A stretch of 14,968 nt of DNA from positions 1 through 14,968 of the forward strand of contig CAYNNP010000162.1 in assembly GCA_964398215.1 (NCBI GenBank), in the 5' to 3' direction. The position numbers and the translations under genes were made by a program. This stretch comes from CAYNNP01 sp964398215 (GTDB lineage: Bacteria > Planctomycetota > Planctomycetia > Pirellulales > Pirellulaceae). Below are positions 6,626 to 14,571 of the stretch, piece after piece. The notes below the pieces were generated by a model. The model searched no databases and had not been told where the DNA came from. It saw only the letters and a program-made list of their open reading frames with translations. Position 1 is the stretch's first letter; the number at the start of each line of letters is the position of its first letter.

Positions 6626-9600
6626 GTGTCGCAAAACAGAGAGCAAATTTGGATCGATCTCTTTGCTGCTCAAAAATCCGCTCGCATAGCGAATGAACAG
6701 TTACCGGCAATACTGGATGCCATCAAGGATGATTCTGACAAGCGATTGAGTCAGGTTCTGGTAGATCTTGGCATTGCAAAACCACAAGAACTCGACGCGA
6801 TCGACGAATCTGGTCAGATGTTCAGCGAGCATTTGTCTCGACTTGAATCGCAGTTCAGCGAAGACGAGCACTCGAGGGCTGATCTTGAAGAGTTCGAAAC
6901 GTTCATGGAATCGCCATCCGGCATCACGCCTAGTGGCGACGGCTCCGTCAGTGAGCTTGGCTCCAGAGGGCACGTTTCATCAGGGCCGGGAGGCCAACGT
7001 TTTCAGAAAGAGAAACCACATGCGGAAGGCGGCCTTGGACGCGTTTGGGTGGCGTCGGATACTGAACTGAATCGTACGGTTGCATTAAAAGAAATCCAGC
7101 CGACCCACGCAGACGACCCAAATTGCCGTTTGCGATTTGTCCAAGAAGCGGAGATCACAGGTTCACTTGAACACCCAGGAATCGTGCCTGTTTACGGTTT
7201 GGGATCCAACACCGATGGGCGTCCCTACTATGCGATGCGACTGATTGATGGCAAGACTCTTAAGCAAGCAATCGACGAGCTGTTTCGAAAGAGTCCGCCT
7301 AGACCTTTTCGGGACGTCAAATGGATCCAAGAATTCCGCAAAGTCTTAATGCGATTTCTGCAAGTATGCAACGCGATCGAGTACGCGCATTCTCGAAACG
7401 TAATCCACCGTGACATCAAACCCAGCAACATCATGCTGGGCGCTTATGGTGAAACACTCGTCGTGGACTGGGGCTTGGCCAAATCACTTTTAAGGGAATC
7501 CGTCGGTGAACCAGAAACCGCTGGCCCAACAAAAACGCTGAGCGGAAATTCGGCGCTCAGCGTACTTGGGTCAGCCGTTGGGACTCCCGCGTACATGAGT
7601 TACGAACAGGCAACGGGAGGAGTCCCAAATTCCGTTGGTCCAAAAAGCGATGTCTATAGCCTTGGCGCTACGCTGTACCACCTGCTGACCGGGCTCGCGC
7701 CGATGCAGACTTCAGGGACACATATCGATTTAGCAAAAATCAAAGAAGTCGCTGAACAATCAGTTTTGAATATGAGACCGGATGTGCCTAAGCCGCTGGC
7801 ATCGATTTGCGATCACGCCATGGCACTTGAACCCAGCGATCGCTACGAATCGGCTGGCGAAATTGCTGATGACATCGAAAACTGGATGAACGATTCGGTC
7901 GTGAGTTCCTACAAGGAGTCCTTGATCGAACGAACCGCGCGATGGTGTCGTTCTCACCAAACCATCTTTGCCACGGCAGCAGTGAGTTGCGTGCTCGTTA
8001 TCGCTGCGACTGCCGGTGCTTTTGTGCTTCGCAGGAACCATCAATTCGATCTGAACAACGAAAAACAACAACGCGATCAAATTGCTCAAAGCCACCGTCA
8101 GCAAGTACTCGCTGCGGCAACTGCCTCCGAAGCGTCGGCTCTGGCCGAAGTGCGGAATGGTCGATTCGAAGCGGCGCTGGAATTTCTTGATCAAGCAATC
8201 GATCACCTTGAACAAGAGGAAGACACCGATGCGATACTTCAGGGATTGGCAAGTCGGCGTGAGCGGACTGGGCGTTTGGTAGATTTTTACAGAATGATGG
8301 ATGAAGCACAGGATGCGACGTACCTTGAGAGCAGTCGTCGCGCGAGTACCCTGTTTCAGCTTGCCCTTGACCGGTTGGGAGTCTTTCAGCAGCTTGAGTG
8401 GTGGAACGCGTTGCCATCAGATGATTTGAGTGTTCAGCAACTTGGCAAGCTACGTGAAGACGCGTACTCGATCATGTACCTGCTGGTGTCGCTACGCTTG
8501 AAGGAAACATTGCCGGCAAAATACGAAATCAGCGACTTCTTGAGTCTCGCGTACGATGCCAAAGGATCGAATTCTGCATCCACAGTGTTGTTTGATTTGA
8601 TGGACGCGTTTCGAGAATCGCAGGGGGCCAAAATCGGTCGTGATTTTGCTCAGAATCGATTGAATACTTTGCAGCAAGTTGCAAGCGGTTTCCTACTGAA
8701 TAAACAAGCCATAGAGTGGGAACCAAAAAACGCATCGGACCTATACATCATGGGCAGCGCATTGACCTACTTTTCCACGTCCGACAAAACCACTCAAGAT
8801 CGATTCGAAACGGTGCTGGGAATCAAAGACGCAGGCAAAGTTGCCCACGGTATGCTTTCACAAGCCGCAGAGCTGCGCCCTGATCACTACTACACCCAAA
8901 TGATGATCGCCAGTGCTCAGTTAGAACGTGGCAAGTACGAAAACGCCTATCGCAGCTACACAAGCGCGATCGCACTACGAAAGGATCACTTTGCTGCCTA
9001 TCATTGGCGTGGTCGAGGGGCACTGAACAAAGCCATCGAGCTCAAACCAGATACTCCTGGTCGCACGCTGTTTTTGCAAAAAGCAGAGCGGGACATTGAG
9101 CGAGCAATCGATGCGAACCCAAGAAGCATGGATGCTCATCGTTTACTTGGCGATGCCCTTTCTTGGTCGATGCAAGATACACGNNNNNNNNNNNNNNNNN
9201 NNNNNNNNNNNNNNNNNNNNNNNNNNNNNNNNNNNNNNNNNNNNNNNNNNNNNNNNNNNNNNNNNNNNNNNNNNNNNNNNNNNTGGATGCTCATCGTTTA
9301 CTTGGCGATGCCCTTTCTTGGTCGATGCAAGATACACGCGAAGTCGTTCCCCACTATGTTCGGGCCTTGATGTGCGCCGAACCCCTTGATCGGATTCGTG
9401 ACGCGGGTGTCGAAGGTTCACGCCGCGCAAGCATTCAATCGATGCGAAATTGGCTTGAAGCCGTCGCCAAGGCCGAGTCCAAAGCTGAGTCCGATCCGCT
9501 TCGCTACGTCGCTTGCCTTGCTTGGTGTGAACTGCTGTTGAATCAAATGCCCGCAGCAAAAGCCGCCACTCAACGTGCTTTCGAAATTGGATTTGATCCG

Positions 9601-10497
9601 ATCGCGGCTTATGTCGTTGCGGAACTTGCGATGACTGACGGCCAAAATGAGGTCGTTGCAAAAATGCTGGACAAGATCGAAGTCGAAATGCCCGATTGGT
9701 ATCAAGCTCACGAGTTGCGTGGACGCCTAGCAGAATCGCAAAATGATTGGGATGCTGCCAAGTCTGCTTATGCCGTAGCAATGACAAATGCAAATTCACG
9801 TTGGAAATCCCTTGCTGCGGCCAAGGGACTTTGCAGAATTGCCATTCGCCAACGCGACGAGGCAACGGCAACGAAAATGTTTTTGCGAGCCAAACAGGTT
9901 GACCCCGCCGAAGAATTTTCAGAAATCCATGCGTTGCTAGAACAACATCCACTTGGTCGCACTGGCGAGGTGGTCGACCGCCATCGGCAAATGACTGTTC
10001 CCATATCAGCGTTAGCCTCCACCGATCCAGTCATCCATCCAGCACTCATGAACGGTGGGTTTGAACTTGGGCGCGCAAGGTATTGGGGTGATACATTGGA
10101 CAAAATTGACGAACCAGCTTGGGCGCGAACAGGAGGGTCGAGAGCTTTGGCCAACACGTCGGCAGTGTCCCATTCGGGCAACCTGTCACTTCACGTTTCC
10201 AACGCTGCTGTAGAAGAAAAAGGTGTTTCTGCACAGCTTCGGCAAACATTTCCAATTGTCAAAAATCAACGCTACAAACTAAATTTTTGGTGCAAGTCGG
10301 ATGGCTGCGAAAAAGGCAGTCTGATCGTTCGCGTGAACAATAAAACAGTTGCCACTGCCGATCAAGGAAAGTACGACTGGAAACTTCATGCAAAAGTGTT
10401 CACGTGCGAAACGGATTCTGCGACACTCAGAATCATTTGCAAAGGAAAGTGCGATTTGTATTTGGATGATCTGATCGTTGTTCGGCAAGATCAATGA
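6626..10497 (+). CDS. Transmembrane Ser/Thr protein kinase with TPRs and C-terminal galactose-binding-like domain (interrupted by an artefactual gap)
   Basis: Single-pass receptor-like kinase, 1238 residues after merging the duplicated gap flanks (numbering below is for the merged protein). Kinase domain about 128-430: AEGGLGRV loop (133-140), ATP lysine K155 in VALKEI, helix-C glutamate E174, catalytic HRDIKPSN (261-268), metal-binding DWG (281-283, not DFG), GTPAYMSYEQ (319-328) and SDVYSLG (341-347). One membrane segment lies at about 446-468 (TIFATAAVSCVLVIAATAGAFVL), followed by Arg-Arg. TPR-like helices run in blocks from about 480 to 1050 (NGRFEAALEFLDQAIDHL; GKYENAYRSYTSAIAL; NDWDAAKSAYAVAM). 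Residues 1088-1236 resemble a CBM4/9-type galactose-binding sandwich (NGGFELG; SGNLSLHV; LYLDDLIVV). The start is GTG with GGGA 7 nt upstream. The N-terminal 125 residues are unassigned. By topology the kinase is cytoplasmic and the TPR region outside. As assembled, the frame breaks because 155 surplus nt are present. Confidence 0.9.
9129..9183 (+). repeat. 55-nt direct repeat, left flank of the gap
   Basis: The 55 bases ending at the gap are identical to the 55 bases that follow it (9284-9338). They encode DAHRLLGDALSWSMQDT in the kinase. This is best explained as the same contig-end sequence written twice, not a biological repeat. Confidence 0.95.
9184..9283. other. Assembly gap of exactly 100 N
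   Basis: The run of N is exactly 100 long, a common placeholder for a gap of unknown size. Identical 55-nt ends on each side suggest the two contigs overlap and no sequence is missing. Removing 9184-9338 restores an unbroken frame through the kinase (MQDT followed by REVVPHYV). Confidence 0.97.
9284..9338 (+). repeat. 55-nt direct repeat, right flank of the gap
   Basis: Exact copy of 9129-9183. The frame immediately after it continues the TPR region of the kinase only if this copy is collapsed onto the first one. Confidence 0.95.
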
Positions 10498-10620
10498 TAC
10501 GATTGTTCTAGCAACACCGCTCAGTCGCCCAAGCGATGCCTTGTTTTGCGTCAACGAACTCGCTTTTGGCGGACCCCAATGAACACCCAGCGATGCTGTT
10601 AAACAAACCTTGGATATGTC

Positions 10621-12438
10621 ATGACATCGCTTGATATACGTCTCTACCGAAATCGTGAACTTTGCTATTCGTCAACCTTCGACAGCGCAGTTGAATTGGG
10701 GCGTCAACGACAAGGCGAATCTGGCCCCTTTTATTTCGACGAACAGCAGCGTCGTTTAATCATCTCGCCAGCCGGCGAACAACTCATTTCGCGCAGTCAT
10801 TTGTTGATCGAGCCGTTGACAGGTACCGACGTACCGAAGATCAAAGTCACCAATTTGAGCAGAAAGCGATCATGCCACATTGAAGTCCACGGCAAACTTG
10901 GCCCCGAACAATCCGCCGAACTTGCTGTTCCCGTGTTAATCTCATTCGAGCACTTTGCCGTGCGGGTCGAACAATCAACGACTGAGCATTGGCAATTAAA
11001 GAGCTTGGGGCAACCTACACTCGCGCCGGGCTCATTGATTTCCTACGACTCTACTGAACAACAAGTTCAGCGCACGCTGCTGGAATCAACAGGTGCGTCA
11101 GAGTATCGAGCCGCAGATGTGATGAAATGGTTGACCGAAACAATGCGTGTATTGCATCATGCCGCTGGCGAAGGCGACTACCTGGCTCAAGCCGTTCGTG
11201 CTATCGATAGAATCATCGGTTTGACGACGGTTGCCGCACTAAAATACGAGGATTCGCAGTGGCGCATCGTTGCATCAAACGCGTCTGTCCCAGGCAACGC
11301 TGACTCTCAGGCTCCAAGCCAAACGATTCTGCAAGAATTACTGCGCACCAAGCGGACGATATTTCAGGTCCCCAACGTCATCAATTCTTCGCAAAGCCTG
11401 CAAGGGGTCAAGGCGTTAGTCGCTTCTCCGATATTGGACGCCAACGGAAATATAATCGGCGCCCTTTACGGTGCCAGATACAGCGAAGGCCAGGCGCCCG
11501 AAATCACTGAACTTGAAGCAACACTCGTCGAGGTCGTTGCATGCAGCGCAGCGGCAGGAATTGCTCGAGAAGTCCAGCAACAAAAAGCGATGGAGGCGAG
11601 AATTCAGTTCGAGCAGTTCTTTACGCCACAATTGGCGCGAGAACTGGAGTCGAACCCAGATCTTTTGGACGCCCAAGAAGCCGATGTTAGTATCATGTTT
11701 TGTGACATCATTGGCTTCAGTTCCATCAGCCAACATATCGGGCCTCAGGCAACGATGCACTGGATCACTGATGTCATGGGACATTTGTCTGACGTTGTAC
11801 TCAAACACGATGGTGTCGTTGTCGATTATATCGGTGACGAATTGCTGGCCATGTGGGGCGCTCCGAAACCACAGGCGGATCACGCGAAGCGCGCGGTTGA
11901 TGCTTCGCTTGACCTGATGCAAATTCGAACCGCAATCGATTCGATTTGGCAGTCACGCCTCAATGCAAAAACGGACCTTCGGATTGGGATTTGTTCAGGC
12001 AAAGCTAGCGTTGGAAACACAGGTTCGCGGCGAAGGCTGAAATACGGACCACTTGGCAACACAGTGAACCTAGCCAGCCGATTGCAGAGCGCTGCAAAGT
12101 ACTTTTCAGTCGGGCAATTGATCGGCAGCGCGACAGCGCTAGCCATCGCCGATCACAGCGGCGTCTCAACGCGGCCGCTGGGGAAAACAAAACTGGTCAA
12201 TATCGCGACTCCCGTTGACGTGTTTGAACTGTCAATCGATTCGGATCAGCAGACAAGCTTGTCAAATGCATATCATGAACTTTTCGATCTCGTCGCAGCA
12301 AAAGAAAACCCATCCACCTTGCTGAAAAATATCGCCAGCGAATTTCCCGAAGACGTCCCAACAAAAAAACTACTCGCCCGAATCAACCAAGGTTTGGCAA
12401 TTGAAGAATCATGCGTTTGGGATATTCAAGACAAATAG
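10621..12438 (+). CDS. FHA-GAF-class III adenylate/guanylate cyclase
   Basis: Cytoplasmic signalling enzyme of 605 residues that should make cAMP or cGMP from the nucleoside triphosphate. Domains in order: FHA-like 6-115 (ELGR at 25-28, ISRSH at 56-60, NLS at 78-80), which binds phosphothreonine peptides in known families; GAF-like about 165-315 (MKWLTETMRVLHHAAGEGDYL, VASPILDANGNIIGALYG); a helical linker; cyclase catalytic domain about 352-537. Metal aspartates D362 (MFCDIIGF) and D406 (YIGDELLAMWG) are present, as are the transition-state residues N483 and R487 (GNTVNLASR). The substrate-recognition lysine of adenylate cyclases is D402 and the usual Asp/Thr partner is G476, so nucleotide choice is uncertain. 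The gene starts at ATG 10621, with only a weak GGA upstream. It lies 123 nt after the kinase on the same strand, with no strong terminator between, so co-transcription is plausible. No membrane segment is seen. Confidence 0.92.
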   Translation: MTSLDIRLYRNRELCYSSTFDSAVELGRQRQGESGPFYFDEQQRRLIISPAGEQLISRSHLLIEPLTGTDVPKIKVTNLSRKRSCHIEVHGKLGPEQSAELAVPVLISFEHFAVRVEQSTTEHWQLKSLGQPTLAPGSLISYDSTEQQVQRTLLESTGASEYRAADVMKWLTETMRVLHHAAGEGDYLAQAVRAIDRIIGLTTVAALKYEDSQWRIVASNASVPGNADSQAPSQTILQELLRTKRTIFQVPNVINSSQSLQGVKALVASPILDANGNIIGALYGARYSEGQAPEITELEATLVEVVACSAAAGIAREVQQQKAMEARIQFEQFFTPQLARELESNPDLLDAQEADVSIMFCDIIGFSSISQHIGPQATMHWITDVMGHLSDVVLKHDGVVVDYIGDELLAMWGAPKPQADHAKRAVDASLDLMQIRTAIDSIWQSRLNAKTDLRIGICSGKASVGNTGSRRRLKYGPLGNTVNLASRLQSAAKYFSVGQLIGSATALAIADHSGVSTRPLGKTKLVNIATPVDVFELSIDSDQQTSLSNAYHELFDLVAAKENPSTLLKNIASEFPEDVPTKKLLARINQGLAIEESCVWDIQDK

Positions 12439-12868
12439 GAAGTCAAAAGCAGTAGTAGTGATTTGAAGTAGCGTGTTTTGTAGGCCGGACCGAGCAAACG
12501 CTGCAATTGCCAGAACCTTCGAAATCAAGATACACGGTCATTCGTGGTGTAGTCTTGGCGGCACATTAGAGGCGTTTGCACTGTTCCGGCACGCAATACG
12601 TCCTCGGTCTGGCCAACGGCTCAAACTTCATCCAGCCCCAAGTGTTTGTAGGCGAAACAGCAAATCGAATTCTTGTTGTCGGTATCGGCACAGCAGGAAA
12701 TGCTGTCTATTAATTGCGGTCCGGTTGTTCTGGGTATATGAATTCTCCGCCACCACTGTGAAATATCGGCGTTTGCTGACCGGTGAAAACTAATTCAGTT
12801 GGATCGAATGAGTCGACGATCAAGAAGGTCTTTTTTGGGCTTTTCACTCCAATGAAAGTGGGACACGG
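12439..12868. other. 430-nt intergenic region without a convincing gene
   Basis: The region between the cyclase and the DUF2490 gene contains a large nested inverted repeat (12484-12590) and then a short open stretch (12576-12713) with protein-like composition but no proper start. A 106-codon frame at 12473-12793 is rich in Arg, Cys and His and is not believable as a protein. The promoter of the next gene must lie in its right half, but I see no clear boxes. Confidence 0.6.
12484..12590. repeat. Nested imperfect inverted repeat of about 107 nt
   Basis: Outer arms GCCGGACCGAGCAAACGC (12484-12501) and GCGTTTGCACTGTTCCGGC (12572-12590) pair through GCCGG/CCGGC and GCAAACGC/GCGTTTGC with a small internal mismatch. 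Inside, CAAGATACAC (12526-12535) pairs with GTGTAGTCTTG (12547-12557) with one bulged base and an 11-nt loop. The whole could fold as one long branched hairpin. It starts 45 nt after the cyclase stop and has no following T-run. It may be a REP-derived element, a structured 3' end, or a small RNA. Confidence 0.5.
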
Positions 12869-13576
12869 ATGTTTCCTTTTCAGAAATACATTGCAGCTAC
12901 AACGTTCGCTGTGGTCTTTGCGTTCGCTGTGACGGGTTCGGCACAAGTTGTCGATGACGTGGGACAGTGGAACGCGATATTGACGCAAGGAAAACTTGGT
13001 CAGAGCAGTGATAGTCGGTTGAAGTGGTGGTTTGATAGTCATCTGCGATTCACCGAAGATGCCGATGGATTCAACCAGAGCATCATTCGACCCGGAATCG
13101 GCTGGGGGCTAGGTGAAAACTCTGCACTGTGGGCCGGTTACGGATGGATCCGCACATCACCATTGAGCGGCGAAGATTTCGACGAACATCGAATCTGGGA
13201 GCAATGGACATGGTCAAAGAAGATGGAGCCATTCAAAATTGCGACACGTTCGCGTTTTGAGCAACGGTTTGTAGAGACTGGCGACGACACGGGCCTTCGT
13301 TGGCGGCAGTTTTTCCGAATTCAAAAATCTCTGCCAACAAATATACCACTGACACTGGTTTGCTGGGATGAGATCTTTTTTGCGCTGAACGATACCGATT
13401 GGGGACAAAACGCCGGCTTCGACCAGAACCGCGTATTCGTCGGATTCGGCGTCCAACGATGCAAGCACAGCAAATGGCGCACCGAGATCGGGTACTTGCA
13501 CCAAGCAATCAACCAAGATGGCCCAACCAACCGCGCCAATCACATTCTATCAATCAACCTGTTTCGCAATCCGTGA
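12869..13576 (+). CDS. DUF2490-type outer-membrane beta-barrel protein
   Basis: Exported 235-residue protein with a signal peptide (basic start, core YIAATTFAVVFAFAV, cleavage expected after GSA at residue 25). The rest has the alternating aromatic/polar strands and motif spacing of DUF2490 proteins: GYGW (90-93), DEHRIWEQ (105-112), RSRFEQR (127-133), RWRQFFR (144-150), WDEIFFAL (166-173), DQNRVFVGFG (185-194) and EIGYLHQ (206-212), ending in a strand SINLFRNP. The family is thought to form an outer-membrane barrel; its molecular role is not established. Length is normal and the gene looks intact. The ATG at 12869 follows a loose GTGGGA-type site. The surrounding genes give no clue to its role, and it seems to be a single transcription unit. 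Confidence 0.85.
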   Translation: MFPFQKYIAATTFAVVFAFAVTGSAQVVDDVGQWNAILTQGKLGQSSDSRLKWWFDSHLRFTEDADGFNQSIIRPGIGWGLGENSALWAGYGWIRTSPLSGEDFDEHRIWEQWTWSKKMEPFKIATRSRFEQRFVETGDDTGLRWRQFFRIQKSLPTNIPLTLVCWDEIFFALNDTDWGQNAGFDQNRVFVGFGVQRCKHSKWRTEIGYLHQAINQDGPTNRANHILSINLFRNP

Positions 13577-13602
13577 CCAATCACTGTGTCGCCAGGTTGA
13601 AG

Positions 13603-13630
13603 TTTGTAGCACCGCCTTTAGGCGGAATGA
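13603..13630 (+). repeat. REP-like element with CCGCC-TTTA-GGCGG hairpin
   Basis: TTTGTAGCA is followed by the perfect 5-bp stem CCGCC (13612-13616), loop TTTA, GGCGG (13621-13625), then GAATGA. It resembles the minus-strand element at 6250-6274 (TTCGTAG, CCTT-x-AGGC, GAAT). It begins 27 nt after the stop of the DUF2490 gene. No T-run follows, so it is more likely a dispersed repeat than a terminator, though it may help end the transcript. Confidence 0.5.
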
Positions 13631-13786
13631 GGCGAAGAACACTCCTCAGGTCGAATCGCGCTGAACGCCTTAGCACAATTTTCGCAATTTTTAAACGGTT
13701 TGGTTGAGCGGGCGAATCCTGGCTGAAGTCACCTACTCTAGTTCAGTTTGGCTGTTCGCACACTCGATTTTCATACGGAGACGGAT

Positions 13787-14571
13787 GTGAACGATGATTC
13801 CGTGGTCTACTTCAACAACTGTCGCAATCGTGATCATGTAGCTCATTACGGTGACGGTGCCTTCTACGATCTTGGAACGACTGGCCTGCAGGCGTCCAAA
13901 GCAAACGATCTACCAGTTGGCCAAGATTGTGTTGTTGCAACGACGGAAGTAAAGGCGACTAAAGAAATTCGCTTCACCTGGTTCACCCTGACTGCTGAGA
14001 AGCCTCTTCAGGACCTCGATGGGAATTTGAACCGCGTTTTTTTGGCAACATGCTCCACAGTGAAGTTCTTACCAAATCTCGCGCCGCTAAATCAAAACGC
14101 TATGGAGCCTTCTTTACGTATACCGGAAAATTCAAGCGACAATCAGTTGCGTTCGGGAGTGTGGAAGCCCTGCGAAAAGCCGCGTTAAATAAGCTCGCCG
14201 TGCCTCTGACCCAACTGAAGTGTCTATCCCTGCAGAATCCCTGATAGAGGGAGCAACCAGAAAAGTTACGGTCAACGCCTATGAGAGGAGCGCCAGTGCG
14301 CGTGCGTTGTGCTTGGAGCACTTTGGGTATCGCTGTGCGATTTGCGACATGTCTTTTGAAGATACGTACGGAACGGAGGCCGCTGGATTCATTCATGTTC
14401 ATCACCGAAAGAAACTTAGCTCGATAAAGCAAGCTTACAAAGTAAGGCCGAAACAGGATTTAGTCCCTGTTTGCCCGAACTGTCACGCTGATCCATCTGC
14501 ATGGCGAAAATCGCTCGATCAAAGAAGTTCAAAAGATGATGAAATCCGCGAGGAGCAGTGGCAAGGCTTAA
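13787..14571 (+). pseudogene. HNH endonuclease gene broken by three apparent frameshifts
   Basis: Three frames together spell one HNH nuclease. The start is probably GTG 13787, with GGAG 6 nt upstream (a TTG at 13748 is possible). Frame 1 gives VNDDSVVYFNNCRN to GNLNRVF. At the T7 run 14037-14043 one base seems missing, and the protein continues as FFGNMLHSEVLTKSRAAKSKRYGAFF to FKRQSVAFGSVEALRKAAL. Near 14190-14205 a second one-base loss moves to TEVSIPAESLIEGATRKVTVNAYERS, then the HNH core CAICDMSFEDTYG, FIHVHH and DLVPVCPNCHA (ending 14489). At 14487-14490 a two-base loss shifts to LIHLHGENRSIKEVQKMM, which completes the usual NCHAxIH helix and stops at 14569-14571. The motif order matches McrA-type HNH enzymes that cut DNA. 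As written, 14220-14663 could still express the core with a wrong tail, lacking the last histidine. It is either a decaying gene or error-rich sequence. The N-terminal domain is not recognised. Confidence 0.75.

Noticed and set aside
6386..6673. 95-codon minus-strand frame before the kinase
   Set aside because: It overlaps the kinase start and probable promoter region; its composition is not convincing.
9143..9952. 269-codon minus-strand open frame across the N run
   Set aside because: It is open only because N bases hide stops, and it is antisense to the kinase TPR region.
9163..10497. Separate TPR/galactose-binding gene starting inside the gap
   Set aside because: Its start lies within the duplicated flank. 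Merging the 55-nt copies makes it the C-terminal part of the kinase.
11416..11922. 168-codon minus-strand frame
   Set aside because: Antisense to the GAF and cyclase domains, whose catalytic motifs are intact on the plus strand.
12484..12590. Integron attC site
   Set aside because: The size fits, but the conserved GTTRRRY and RYYYAAC core sites are not at the ends and no integrase or cassette array is present.
12473..12793. 106-codon plus-strand frame
   Set aside because: High Arg, Cys and His content, no start signal, and it runs through the nested inverted repeat.
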